In this document: piece by piece, positions 9,403 through 18,982 of the stretch | Layout: each line of letters begins with the position of its first letter | Numbering within the stretch: the first letter of the stretch is position 1 | Assembly (NCBI RefSeq): GCF_015627175.1 | Contig: NZ_VTDQ01000008.1 | Location: forward strand, 1-64,000 | Direction: 5' to 3' | From: Acinetobacter pollinis | GTDB taxonomy: Bacteria; Pseudomonadota; Gammaproteobacteria; Pseudomonadales; Moraxellaceae | DNA: 64,000 nt | Translations under genes and position numbers: made by a program | The notes under the pieces: model-generated | Databases searched by the model: none | Seen by the model: the letters and a program-made list of their open reading frames with translations, nothing else | What the model was told of the DNA's origin: nothing

Positions 9403-10089
9403 GTGAGTAATCATAAAATTTTAGTCATAGATGATGAGCCTAAAATTAGACGTTTCATAGAAATTGCATTAAATACTCAAAGTTATGATGTGTTCTTAGC
9501 TGAAACTGGTTTGAAAGGCATTCAAATTATGATTGAGAAAACACCTGATTTAGTGATTTTAGATCTTGGTTTACCAGATATGGATGGCTATGAAGTATTA
9601 AAAGAAATTCGGAAATGGTCAGTTATACCCATTATTGTCTTATCGGCACGACCAGATGAAAATCAAAAAGTCTTATTGTTAGATGCGGGGGCAAATGATT
9701 ACGTAACGAAACCATTTAATATTCAGGAACTATTTGCACGCATTCGTGTAGCAATAAGAAATAGACCTATTACTATCGATGTACCTCAAGTCTTTAACGA
9801 TGGGTATCTATATATTAATGTTGCAGAGCATATTGTTAAAATTAATAACATTGTTATCAGTCTTACTAAAAAAGAATTCCAATTATTGGCTTTTCTATTG
9901 AAGTCTGAAGGTCAAATTGTAGAACAAGCAGATATTATTCGTGAACTATGGGGAAATACACATACAGAAGATACGCACTATTTAAGAATTCTTACCAAGA
10001 AACTTAGAGATAAGATAGGTGATCATGCATCAACACCAAAATACATTACTACCATCTCTGGGGTTGGACTCAGGTTTGAAAAACTGTAG
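9403..10089 (+). CDS. kdpE: KDP operon response regulator KdpE
   Basis: KdpE is the OmpR-family response regulator that activates kdp transcription when phosphorylated by KdpD. The 228 residues hold a receiver domain (acidic pocket in VIDDEPKIRR, phospho-acceptor Asp in LVILDLGLPD, Lys in YVTKPF) and a C-terminal winged-helix domain (KKEFQLLAFLLKSEG). The start is GTG at 9403, just after AGGAAA. The candidate target repeats lie upstream of kdpA at 2332-2379. Confidence 0.95.
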   Translation: MSNHKILVIDDEPKIRRFIEIALNTQSYDVFLAETGLKGIQIMIEKTPDLVILDLGLPDMDGYEVLKEIRKWSVIPIIVLSARPDENQKVLLLDAGANDYVTKPFNIQELFARIRVAIRNRPITIDVPQVFNDGYLYINVAEHIVKINNIVISLTKKEFQLLAFLLKSEGQIVEQADIIRELWGNTHTEDTHYLRILTKKLRDKIGDHASTPKYITTISGVGLRFEKL

Positions 10090-10208
10090 AAAAGGAGTGG
10101 TTTCATTCATAAATATCACTTTAATTTTCACGGTAAATAAATATTGAAATTTAAATTAAAATTAATAAAATCATTAGCTTGTTTGTATTTTATAATTATA
10201 AAATAAGA

Positions 10209-10237
10209 TTGATTTTACAAATTTCATACAATAGAAT
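10209..10237 (+). promoter_or_regulatory. Candidate sigma-70 promoter for lemA
   Basis: TTGATT (10209-10214) and TAGAAT (10232-10237) are separated by 17 bases. The pair sits 34 bases before the GTG start at 10271. It falls in the 181-base gap after kdpE, so lemA probably has its own promoter. Confidence 0.5.
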
Positions 10238-10270
10238 CACGTAAATCTTAGTTGCATAATTGGCCTGAAC

Positions 10271-10867
10271 GTGAAATCAAAATCATTGAAACTCTTTAGC
10301 ATCTTAGCCATGGCTATTTCAGTGACATCTTGTGGATACAATACTATTCAAAAACAAGATGAAGATGTAAATGCCGCTTTATCAGAAGTAAATAATCAAT
10401 ATCAACGTAGAGCAGATTTAATTCCGAATCTGGTAAGTGTTGTAAAGGGTTATGCAACGCATGAACGTGAAACGCTACAATCTGTGATTGAGGCAAGATC
10501 GAAGGTTGCAGGCATTAAGGTAGATAAGGGATTGTTGGATAATCCTGAACAGTTTAAGCGTTATCAAGAAGCACAAGATCAACTTTCAGGCTCATTGTCT
10601 CGTTTAATGATGATTACTGAAAGTTATCCAAACTTAAAAGCCAATGAAGGTTTTAGAGACTTACAAGCACAATTAGAAGGCACAGAAAATCGGATTACTG
10701 TTGCAAGAAACCGCTATATCAAAAGTGTTCAGTCTTACAATACTTTTATTCGCCAATTTCCAACTGTCATTACAGCCAAAATTATTCATGCTGAAGTAAA
10801 GCCTAATTTTAGTACGATTACACCAAATTCAGATCGTGCACCTCAGATCTCATTTGATAAGCACTAA
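10271..10867 (+). CDS. lemA: LemA family lipoprotein
   Basis: This is a LemA family protein of 198 residues. Members are membrane-anchored coiled-coil proteins of unknown biochemical role. The N-terminus MKSKSLKLFSILAMAISVTSC reads as a lipoprotein signal with a VTSC lipobox. The body carries the LemA pattern NNQYQRRADLIPNLVSVVKG and an ITVARNRYIKSVQSYN block near the end. The start is GTG. LemA genes commonly sit beside TPM-domain genes, as here, and I infer a joint envelope role. Confidence 0.88.
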   Translation: MKSKSLKLFSILAMAISVTSCGYNTIQKQDEDVNAALSEVNNQYQRRADLIPNLVSVVKGYATHERETLQSVIEARSKVAGIKVDKGLLDNPEQFKRYQEAQDQLSGSLSRLMMITESYPNLKANEGFRDLQAQLEGTENRITVARNRYIKSVQSYNTFIRQFPTVITAKIIHAEVKPNFSTITPNSDRAPQISFDKH

Positions 10868-10880
10868 TGAGTATATAAAG

Positions 10881-10909
10881 AAAGTCTCTGCTTTTACGCA
10901 GGACTTTTT
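10881..10909 (+). terminator. Possible hairpin terminator after lemA
   Basis: AAAGTC-T-CTGC pairs with GCAG-GACTTT around a 6-base loop, with one bulged T, followed by TTTTA. It lies between lemA and the TPM gene and may only attenuate read-through. Confidence 0.45.
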
Positions 10910-10941
10910 ATCTAATAGAGATTGATGGCTGAAAGGTTTCT

Positions 10942-11856
10942 ATGAAATATAGATTATTGTTAGCATGTTTTTTAACATGCTTTTTATTTGTTTTTTCTCA
11001 TGTCAGAGCAGAAGAAAGTGTAGATTATAAAACGCTTGCACTGAATGAAATTCAGAAAAGTGGTACTCAATCTAGGGTATATGACTTTTCTAAAGTTTTA
11101 TCTCCACAAGAAGTAATAAGCTTACAGTACAAGATAGACGCATTAAGAAAAATATCTTTAAATGTGGGTATCATTGTCGTACCAAGTACGGGAGAAGAAT
11201 CTATTTTTGACTTTTCAATAGGAGTTGCTGAAAGGTGGAAATTAGGTAATGCAAAGACAGACAATGGTTTATTAATTGTATTAAGTACTCAAGATAAGAA
11301 AATCCAGATTTTAACGGGTAATGGGCTAGAGGGGGATTTACCTGATGCCAAAATTCATAGAATATTAGGAGAAACATCAAGCGAGTTTAAGAATAAAGCG
11401 TATTTCAATGGGTTATCCCTTGTTCTAGAAAAAATTAGTTTAGTAATAGATAAAAACTCTACGGTGATGCTAGAGCAAGCGCATGCTTCAAACTCAAACC
11501 ACAAAATGAGTGATGAAAGTGAGCCAAAGAGTTCGTATTCTATAAAAGACTTTTTACTGTTTATTTTCTTAATATTAATTATATTTATTTCTAATAAAAT
11601 TAAATATTCAAGAGTTAGCTATAGCTTTAGATTTACCCGTAACGGCATAAAAATAGATCGCAAAACAGAATTGTTCCAACGTAAAAAAGAAAAAAAGTCA
11701 GCCATAGATATCGTACTGGGAGTGATTAGTATTTTATCTTCTGCACGTGATCATAATACAAAAAGTGATGGAAGTAATGAGTCTAATTTTGGAGGAGATT
11801 TTAGTGGCGGGGGAAGTTCGAATAGCTTTGAATCATCAGAAAATGATAAAAAATAA
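10942..11856 (+). CDS. TPM-domain membrane protein (YgcG family)
   Basis: The 304-residue protein has an N-terminal signal peptide (ending near HVRAEE), a TPM domain over roughly residues 30-160 (VYDFSKVLSPQE, NVGIIVVPSTG, ERWKLGNAKTDNGLLIVLS), one membrane helix (DFLLFIFLILIIFIS, about residue 208) and a charged, Gly/Ser-rich tail (GGDFSGGGSSNSF). TPM proteins are periplasmic-facing and of poorly known function; some have been linked to photosystem assembly or phosphatase activity, which I do not claim here. It follows lemA and is probably functionally paired with it. Confidence 0.85.
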   Translation: MKYRLLLACFLTCFLFVFSHVRAEESVDYKTLALNEIQKSGTQSRVYDFSKVLSPQEVISLQYKIDALRKISLNVGIIVVPSTGEESIFDFSIGVAERWKLGNAKTDNGLLIVLSTQDKKIQILTGNGLEGDLPDAKIHRILGETSSEFKNKAYFNGLSLVLEKISLVIDKNSTVMLEQAHASNSNHKMSDESEPKSSYSIKDFLLFIFLILIIFISNKIKYSRVSYSFRFTRNGIKIDRKTELFQRKKEKKSAIDIVLGVISILSSARDHNTKSDGSNESNFGGDFSGGGSSNSFESSENDKK

Positions 11857-11894
11857 AAAATTTTCGTCCACTTTATAATTAATAGAACGCTTGC

Positions 11895-11917
11895 AAGAGG
11901 CGCATGAGGCGCCTCTT
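11895..11917. terminator. Convergent-gene hairpin
   Basis: AAGAGGCGC pairs perfectly with GCGCCTCTT around the 5-base loop ATGAG. It lies between the convergent TPM and SMP-30 genes and probably ends transcription from both sides. There is no long T-run. Confidence 0.6.
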
Positions 11918-11929
11918 AAATAGATAGAT

Positions 11930-12877
11930 TTACTTTGCACCGCTGACGTTAACGGCAATTTTATATAATGAGCTTCCACCTGCGACATACATAATTTTCT
12001 TGCCATTTGGCAACGTCGTAAATACCATGTTTGCAACAGTGGTTGGGAATTTAAGGCTACCTAAAGCTGTTCCATTTTCTGAAAATACATGGATATACTT
12101 TCCACCTGTCACCCAGATGTTTCCTTTATCATCTACAGCAATTCCATCGGGCACGCCTGTGTCAATTTGTGCAAGCATTTTTCCATGGGTTGTTTGTTTA
12201 TTTGAATCAATATCATAAACAAATAAATGTCTATGTAGCTTCTTATCTTTTTGGTCATGTGCAATTTGAGAGTCAGTTAAATATAATTTCTTCTGATCTG
12301 GACTAAATGCAATACCATTAGGTGTTTTTACTTCAGGTGTATTTAGTCGTACAATTTTGTTTGTTTTTGGCGAAAAACGATAACTAAACTCACCACCTTG
12401 CACAGGGTTTCCACCATAGCCTTCATCTGCTTTTTTAATCCCAAAAATAGGATCTGTAAACCAAATATCACCGTCTTTATCGACAATGACATCATTAGGA
12501 CTATTGAGTTTATTTTTCCCATATAGATCGACTAAAACTCTCCAAGAACCATCTGCTTCTAAACGTTCAATAGCACGTTTTCCATGTGAGGCAGCAATGA
12601 TTCTTCCTTCAGTATCTATGGCATGACCGTTTTGAAATTGAGCAGGCGAGAGCCAAGTGCGAACCCCTGTCTTTTCATTCCATTCTAGAACACGGTTATT
12701 CACAATATCACTCCAAAGTACCGTACCATCTTTTAATACGATAGGGCCTTCACTCCATTTTGCTTGGTCTGTAATACGCTCAATTTTCGCATTTGATGGA
12801 ATAGGAAGTGTCGCTTGTGTAAGAAAACTGACAGAGCAAAGAGCTGATAAAATAAATAACTTTTTAAACTGATACAT
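11930..12877 (-). CDS. SMP-30/gluconolactonase-like secreted protein
   Basis: This is a 315-residue beta-propeller protein of the SMP-30/gluconolactonase/LRE family with a signal peptide (MYQFKKLFILSALCSVSFL, cut near QATLP), so it is probably periplasmic. Family motifs include WSEGPIVLKDGTVLWSDI near the N-terminus, NSPNDVIVDKDGDIWFTDP, TPNGIAFSPD and GVPDGIAVDDKGNIW, which carry the usual metal-binding Glu, Asn and Asp positions. A lactonase acting on glucono-lactone would fit the gcd glucose dehydrogenase elsewhere in the window, but the two genes are 26 kb apart and the substrate is not shown by sequence. Confidence 0.82.
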   Translation of the reverse strand: MYQFKKLFILSALCSVSFLTQATLPIPSNAKIERITDQAKWSEGPIVLKDGTVLWSDIVNNRVLEWNEKTGVRTWLSPAQFQNGHAIDTEGRIIAASHGKRAIERLEADGSWRVLVDLYGKNKLNSPNDVIVDKDGDIWFTDPIFGIKKADEGYGGNPVQGGEFSYRFSPKTNKIVRLNTPEVKTPNGIAFSPDQKKLYLTDSQIAHDQKDKKLHRHLFVYDIDSNKQTTHGKMLAQIDTGVPDGIAVDDKGNIWVTGGKYIHVFSENGTALGSLKFPTTVANMVFTTLPNGKKIMYVAGGSSLYKIAVNVSGAK

Positions 12878-12982
12878 AGTAGACCTATTGGCTTATTATA
12901 GAGAGCAATTTTATCAATTTGCTTTTTGAGGTTAGGGTTATTTTTTGTTGTAAATCTATAGTGTAATCACCATGTTCGTGGT

Positions 12983-14365
12983 TCATATTTGTATATGTTT
13001 TTTAAGTGTTTTAAAAATATGAGGTTCTAAAGATTGTGCGACATTAAACCGCATGAATTGATCTGCATGTTTTGAGTGGCTAAAGGCTGTACCTGCTGCA
13101 AGAATTAAATGATCTTTACGGCAGTTTTCAGTTAATGCAGTCGCACTTACATTTTCAGGAAGCTGACACCATAGAAACATTCCATTTTTAGGAATCGTCC
13201 ACGGAACAATTTCAAGTTGTTTTAATTCTTGAATGACAAAAGCACGTGCATGGCTGAGTCTTTGATTGATATATTCAAAATGGCGTCTGTATTGAGTATC
13301 TTTCAAAGCTTGATGTACCAAAACACTACTAAGTTGATTGCAATTAAAATTAGTTGCGATTTTAACTTGTGTCAGACGTTTTATATATTGAGTCTCTGCT
13401 GCAATATAGCCACATCTAAAAGAGGATGAAAGGGATTTAGAAAAACTACTAATTTGAATTACATTCTCAAAATTAGATAAAGAAGCATATCGTGGAGATG
13501 GAATTATTTCGAAATCACTATAAATATCATCTTCAATAATAATTACATTTGCTTCTTCTGCCATTTTTAATACTTTGTAGGCTGTACTAATGTTAAGTGA
13601 TGCGCCTGTTGGATTGTGTATCCCAGAATTGGTAATGTACATTTTAGGCGAGTGTTTTAAGGCTTCTTTGAAATAATTTAAGTCAGGCCCCTGAGGGGTA
13701 AAAGGAATAGCAATAATTTGAAGCTTTAATAAATTAAATAATGTAAAAAAATTAAAATAGCATGGATCATCTACAAGAATCGTATCGCCTACATTTAGAT
13801 GTGCTCTACAAATAATATCTAATGCTTGGGTGCTACTTTCTGTAAGTAAAATCTGGTCATGATGAATAGACGTACCATAATAATTGATGCGTTGAGCTAT
13901 CACTTCTCTTAAAGGCTCATAGCCAAGTACAGTGCTGTAGGTAAGTAACTCTTTGGCGGGTTTATTGCTCAGTTCTTTAAGCGACTTTCTTACAATTGAT
14001 TCAGGCATCCAACTGGTAGGCAACCAACCACACCCAGGTTTTAAGTGATCATCGGACGCAATTAAAGATTGATGTGCGATCCAGAAGGGATCTGTTTGCA
14101 TTTTATATTGTGATGAAAGGTCTATTTTATGGTTGGTATATGGCATTTGCTTAACAAAGTATCCAGAGCCATGTCGAACTTCAATTTTATTTTCTACAAC
14201 CAATCTCTCATAAGCCTCAAGTACTGTAGATACAGAAAAATTAAGTGATTTTGCCAATTTTCTTAATGAGGGAAGTTGGCCACCGGGGAGTATTTCATGG
14301 CTTTCGATACGTGCTTCAATAAGTTGAATAACTTGCTGAATCTTTGTAGTTTGTTTTTTTACCAT
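12983..14365 (-). CDS. MocR-type regulator (GntR helix-turn-helix plus aminotransferase domain)
   Basis: The 460-residue protein starts with a GntR winged-helix domain (residues about 5-75, with GGQLPSLRKLAKSLNFSVST) fused to a class I/II aminotransferase fold (about 100-455). The PLP lysine is in ISSFSKSLSSSFRCGYIA and the phosphate and ring contacts are in DPCYFNF and NSGIHNPTG. This makes it a MocR/PdxR-class transcription factor rather than an enzyme. It is divergent from the TSUP exporter gene across a 109-base gap, the usual layout for a MocR regulator and its target. Confidence 0.9.
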   Translation of the reverse strand: MVKKQTTKIQQVIQLIEARIESHEILPGGQLPSLRKLAKSLNFSVSTVLEAYERLVVENKIEVRHGSGYFVKQMPYTNHKIDLSSQYKMQTDPFWIAHQSLIASDDHLKPGCGWLPTSWMPESIVRKSLKELSNKPAKELLTYSTVLGYEPLREVIAQRINYYGTSIHHDQILLTESSTQALDIICRAHLNVGDTILVDDPCYFNFFTLFNLLKLQIIAIPFTPQGPDLNYFKEALKHSPKMYITNSGIHNPTGASLNISTAYKVLKMAEEANVIIIEDDIYSDFEIIPSPRYASLSNFENVIQISSFSKSLSSSFRCGYIAAETQYIKRLTQVKIATNFNCNQLSSVLVHQALKDTQYRRHFEYINQRLSHARAFVIQELKQLEIVPWTIPKNGMFLWCQLPENVSATALTENCRKDHLILAAGTAFSHSKHADQFMRFNVAQSLEPHIFKTLKKHIQI

Positions 14366-14474
14366 AACAGTTGCAACTTAACACCCAAACAGTTCTTTTT
14401 GATTGTATTGGGCTGATACTCCTTTTACTAGAGATATTTTGAGATAAAAGAAGAAAATAGTTTAGGGTAGTGAT

Positions 14475-15263
14475 GTGGTATTTATTGAAGATAGCTTGCT
14501 GGCACAAAGCCTTATATTGGGTATATTATTTTTAACATTTATTTCTTTTTTAGCAGGATATATTGACTCCATTGCAGGCGGAGCGGGGCTTGTACTTATT
14601 CCTGCTTTTATAGTGAGTGGTATTCCGCCACATGTCGCACTTGGTCAGGAAAAACTTGTCAGCACTGTAGGTACACTTGCAGCCATTAAAAATTTTGCTA
14701 AAAGTGATTCCATTATATGGAGAATTATACCCCTTGGAGCAGTAACTGCACTTGTAGGTGCATATATTGGTGCAAAGTTAATTATTAGACTTCCTTTAGA
14801 AATTTTAACCTATCTTATTATCTGTCTTTTACCAATTGGGTTAATCATGACTTTATTAAAAAGTCGTTTAGCTCGTATGGATAATCAACATCAGAATATA
14901 TCGATCTCTAAATTATTATTAATGACGGTTTGTTTCTTCGTCGGTTTCTATGATGGTTTTTTCGGTCCAGGTACGGGTAGCCTCTTTATAATTGCGTTAT
15001 TTTTAATAAATAAGCTTCCACTACTACAGGCAACCGCAACATCAAAAATATTTAATTTTACTTCCAATATTGGTGCTTTTATTAGTTTTTTTATCGCTGG
15101 GAAAATGTGGATTATGATTGGAATACCGATGATTTTTGCCAGTTTCTTAGGGAATCACCTGGGAAGTAAATATGCAATAAAGACACAAGGACAAGCTGTT
15201 AAAAAAGTTCTCATTATTACAGTTATGTTCATGATAACTACTTTAATTTTTCAAATAAGATAA
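14475..15263 (+). CDS. TSUP family (TauE/SafE) membrane exporter
   Basis: The 262-residue protein is almost entirely hydrophobic with about eight membrane segments. It carries the two TauE/SafE repeat signatures, AGYIDSIAGGAGLVLIPA near the N-terminus and GFYDGFFGPGTGSLF in the middle. Members move sulfite, organosulfonates or related anions; the substrate here is unknown. The GTG at 14475 is the only fitting start. It is divergent from the MocR gene and 9 bases upstream of an SDR gene, so the three likely form one regulated unit. Confidence 0.88.
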   Translation: MVFIEDSLLAQSLILGILFLTFISFLAGYIDSIAGGAGLVLIPAFIVSGIPPHVALGQEKLVSTVGTLAAIKNFAKSDSIIWRIIPLGAVTALVGAYIGAKLIIRLPLEILTYLIICLLPIGLIMTLLKSRLARMDNQHQNISISKLLLMTVCFFVGFYDGFFGPGTGSLFIIALFLINKLPLLQATATSKIFNFTSNIGAFISFFIAGKMWIMIGIPMIFASFLGNHLGSKYAIKTQGQAVKKVLIITVMFMITTLIFQIR

Positions 15264-15272
15264 GGAATAGCC

Positions 15273-16058
15273 ATGTTAATTATTGTTACAGGTGCGTCAT
15301 CAGGATTTGGTTATCATATTTCAAAACAACTTATTCAGCACGGACATCGTGTAATAGGAATTGCAAGAAGAGTAGAGCACCTCCAGCATTTGCAACAAGA
15401 GTTAGGACGTGATTTTTTTTCATTGGCTTTAGACCTTTCACAGCCATATGTATATCTTGAAGAGAAATTTAAGTCTATTCCTGAGCGCTTTGTTTTGGAA
15501 AATGTCGATGTTTTAATTAATAATGCGGGTTTAGCACTCGGTTTAGAGCGTGCCGATAACGCACAAATAGACGATTGGAATCAGATGGTCGATGTAAATA
15601 TTAAAGGCGTATTGGCCATGACTAAACTGGTACTTCCATTTATGGTAAAAAAGAAATCTGGCTATATCATTAATATGGGTTCTATCGCAGGAAGTTATCC
15701 CTATCCTGGAGGGCATGTATATGGTGCAACCAAAGCATTTATTAAGCAGTTTAGTCTTAATTTAAGAGCAGATCTGGCTGGAATGGGTATTCGTGTATCG
15801 AATGTGGAGCCAGGTTTGTCAGCTGGAACAGAATTTTCGTATGTGCGTTTTCGTGGGGATACAGAGCGAGTAAAAGCACTATATGAAGAAGTAGATGCTA
15901 TTCAACCTGAAGATATTGCAAATACTGTATTGTGGTTAATTTCACAGCCCAAACATATAAATATTAATCGTATTGAGATCATGCCAATTTCACAGTCATC
16001 TTCTGCGTTAGATGTAGTAAAAGGTTCTGTATATGCAGATAAATTTGTGAGTCCTTGA
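15273..16058 (+). CDS. Short-chain dehydrogenase/reductase (YdfG-like)
   Basis: This is a classical SDR of 261 residues. The cofactor motif TGASSGFG is at residues 6-13, followed by the NNAG motif (VLINNAGLALG), the catalytic Ser in NMGSIAGSYPYPGG and the YGATK catalytic Tyr/Lys pair. The pattern resembles YdfG, the NADP-dependent 3-hydroxy acid/serine dehydrogenase. It is likely co-transcribed with the TSUP exporter. The substrate is not shown by sequence. Confidence 0.88.
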   Translation: MLIIVTGASSGFGYHISKQLIQHGHRVIGIARRVEHLQHLQQELGRDFFSLALDLSQPYVYLEEKFKSIPERFVLENVDVLINNAGLALGLERADNAQIDDWNQMVDVNIKGVLAMTKLVLPFMVKKKSGYIINMGSIAGSYPYPGGHVYGATKAFIKQFSLNLRADLAGMGIRVSNVEPGLSAGTEFSYVRFRGDTERVKALYEEVDAIQPEDIANTVLWLISQPKHININRIEIMPISQSSSALDVVKGSVYADKFVSP

Positions 16059-16084
16059 TGAATGTATTCAAACGAATAACAAAT

Positions 16085-16112
16085 TTGCTTTCGTTTTAAG
16101 CAAAGATAATAT
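16085..16112 (+). promoter_or_regulatory. Candidate sigma-70 promoter for rpmI-rplT
   Basis: TTGCTT (16085-16090) and TAATAT (16107-16112) are 16 bases apart. They sit 76 bases before rpmI, leaving a leader of roughly 70 bases that contains short inverted stretches. In many bacteria L20 represses this operon through the leader; whether that applies here is not visible. Confidence 0.55.
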
Positions 16113-16187
16113 AAAATACGCGCTTCCTTACCTGCAGGCTACTTACATGGTGTAAGCAAGCTAAACAGGTGTCCAAAAGAGGTTACT

Positions 16188-16382
16188 ATGGCTAAGCTAA
16201 AAACTCGCCGTGGTGCAGCTAAACGTTTTAAAGCGACTGCAAACGGTTTCAAGCGTAAACAAGCGTTCAAACGCCACATTTTGACCAAAAAATCTGCTAA
16301 GCGTATCCGTCAATTACGCGGCTGTGTAATGGTTCACGTTAGTGACGTTGCTTCAGTTCGTCGTATGTGCCCATACATTTAA
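16188..16382 (+). CDS. rpmI: 50S ribosomal protein L35
   Basis: L35 is a small basic protein of the large ribosomal subunit. The 64-residue product begins [15 protein letters not shown] and contains [16 protein letters not shown], both diagnostic. AGAGG precedes the ATG. It lies 11 bases before rplT. The usual infC neighbour is absent; an SDR gene lies upstream instead. Confidence 0.98.
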
Positions 16383-16393
16383 GGAGATTATAA

Positions 16394-16753
16394 ATGGCTC
16401 GTGTAAAACGTGGTGTAGTGGCGCATCGTCGTCACAAGAAAATTCTTGCTCGTGCTAAAGGTTACTATGGTGCTCGTTCACGCGTTTATCGCGTAGCGTT
16501 CCAAGCAGTAATCAAAGCAGGACAATATGCTTACCGTGACCGTCGTCAGAAAAAACGTCAATTCCGTGCTTTATGGATTGCGCGTATTAACGCTGGTGCA
16601 CGTCAAAACGGTTTATCATACAGCCGTATGATTGCTGGCTTGAAAAAAGCACAAGTGATTGTTGACCGTCGTGTATTAGCTGACATCGCTATGCATGATT
16701 CAGTTGCATTCGCTGCTTTAGCTGAAAAGGCTAAAACTGCTCTAGCTGCATAA
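16394..16753 (+). CDS. rplT: 50S ribosomal protein L20
   Basis: L20 is a large-subunit assembly protein. The 119 residues begin [18 protein letters not shown] and contain YGARSRVYR and [24 protein letters not shown] precedes the ATG. It is paired with rpmI and followed by a strong terminator. Confidence 0.98.
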   Translation: MARVKRGVVAHRRHKKILARAKGYYGARSRVYRVAFQAVIKAGQYAYRDRRQKKRQFRALWIARINAGARQNGLSYSRMIAGLKKAQVIVDRRVLADIAMHDSVAFAALAEKAKTALAA

Positions 16754-16766
16754 GTTTAGAGATTCT

Positions 16767-16796
16767 AAAAAGACCGCTTTTTGCGGTCTTTTTTTA
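16767..16796 (+). terminator. Rho-independent terminator after rplT
   Basis: AGACCGC (16771-16777) pairs with GCGGTCT (16783-16789), flanked by an A-run before and a T-run after. The A-run means it can also serve the convergent minus-strand gene that ends at 16798. Confidence 0.9.
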
Positions 16797-16797
16797 T

Positions 16798-17745
16798 TTA
16801 AAATCCAAAATAATAAACCAGTGCACCAATAATAATTGTAATTAAAATAAGTGCTATCACACTTTTAGTAGAAGCACTTGGTTTGTGCTCTGGGCTTGAG
16901 TTCTCGTTATGATCAAAAGGTGAGTTACCTAAAATAACTTTACGTTTTGCTTCCTTGTAATGGTTTGCTGTTTTCACAATAAGTTTTGAAAACAATTCAT
17001 CTACTTTTTGCGAGAAGGATTGCATTTCCGCTGTTAAGCTATTTGATTCTTTTCTGTGCTTTTCAATCTGTTGATCTAATTGCTCAAGTTTAAAAAGAAA
17101 CTCATGTGAAATTTCTGCGTGGTAATCTTGAGGTAAAAGAGACTGACTTTCGGGATTAGATGTTCCCGTATAATAAGCGGTATTTAGTTCATTTACCGTA
17201 AAGTTTGTAATATAGGACTGATTGAAAATCTCTTTTTCAAGGTAGTCGCTAATATTGTCCCAGTTTGGACGGTTTAAGTCTAAATTAACCTGTTTAATAA
17301 CTTGTTGTGGTAACTCAAAATCCCACATTGTCATAACTTTACTTTTTAATTGCTGTGCTGTTGGGACCTCATATTCGTTATCTGCGGTATACCATTCGGC
17401 AAGCTCTTGACCAAAAAGCCAAGCTACTTTCTTTTGGGCACTGTGAGCAACAATAAAATGTGAAAATTGCAATAGCTCAATGTTTGGATTTGGGTTAGTA
17501 CCCTCTTTTAATAAACTGGCTTCATGTAAACTCAGCTGTGTAACGCCTTGAGCTTTTAAATTTTCTAGCCAAATTTGAAAATGCTGTGCAAGTAAATGTT
17601 GTGTTTGTAAACTTCGAAATTGCAGTAGAACATTTTGAAAAATGTCATGGTTTACCCAAGTATTAAAGCTCAATTGATTTTTCAGAAACTCATTTCCATA
17701 AGTCACAAGTACGAGCTGTTGTTTCCAAATTGGATCTAAAGCCAT
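16798..17745 (-). CDS. Uncharacterised protein with a C-terminal membrane anchor
   Basis: I do not recognise this 315-residue protein. It has no signal peptide. The N-terminal 200 residues are mixed and contain WIENLK-like amphipathic stretches; residues about 225-270 look like a coiled coil (FKLEQLDQQIEKHRKES); a Ser/Pro-rich linker follows; and the last about 20 residues are one hydrophobic helix ending YYFGF. That is a tail-anchored layout, with the bulk of the protein in the cytoplasm. It lies between rplT and pheS on the opposite strand. Confidence 0.75.
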   Translation of the reverse strand: MALDPIWKQQLVLVTYGNEFLKNQLSFNTWVNHDIFQNVLLQFRSLQTQHLLAQHFQIWLENLKAQGVTQLSLHEASLLKEGTNPNPNIELLQFSHFIVAHSAQKKVAWLFGQELAEWYTADNEYEVPTAQQLKSKVMTMWDFELPQQVIKQVNLDLNRPNWDNISDYLEKEIFNQSYITNFTVNELNTAYYTGTSNPESQSLLPQDYHAEISHEFLFKLEQLDQQIEKHRKESNSLTAEMQSFSQKVDELFSKLIVKTANHYKEAKRKVILGNSPFDHNENSSPEHKPSASTKSVIALILITIIIGALVYYFGF

Positions 17746-17903
17746 AATTATTCTCTATAGTGTGCAAGTAGGGGATAAATAGTTTTGATTTTTAGATGAA
17801 ATACGATCTTTTATAACTACGATTTTAACATTTTTCATAGGTACGGGTGTAGGGAAATTTTACTTACTGTGAAAACTTCATTAAGTCTATGAAAAGCTGT
17901 TAG

Positions 17904-18932
<1,029 letters not shown>

Positions 18933-18982
18933 TTCAATCGATATTCAAAATAGATCCAAAAAGTTTTAAGGTTATATATCAA

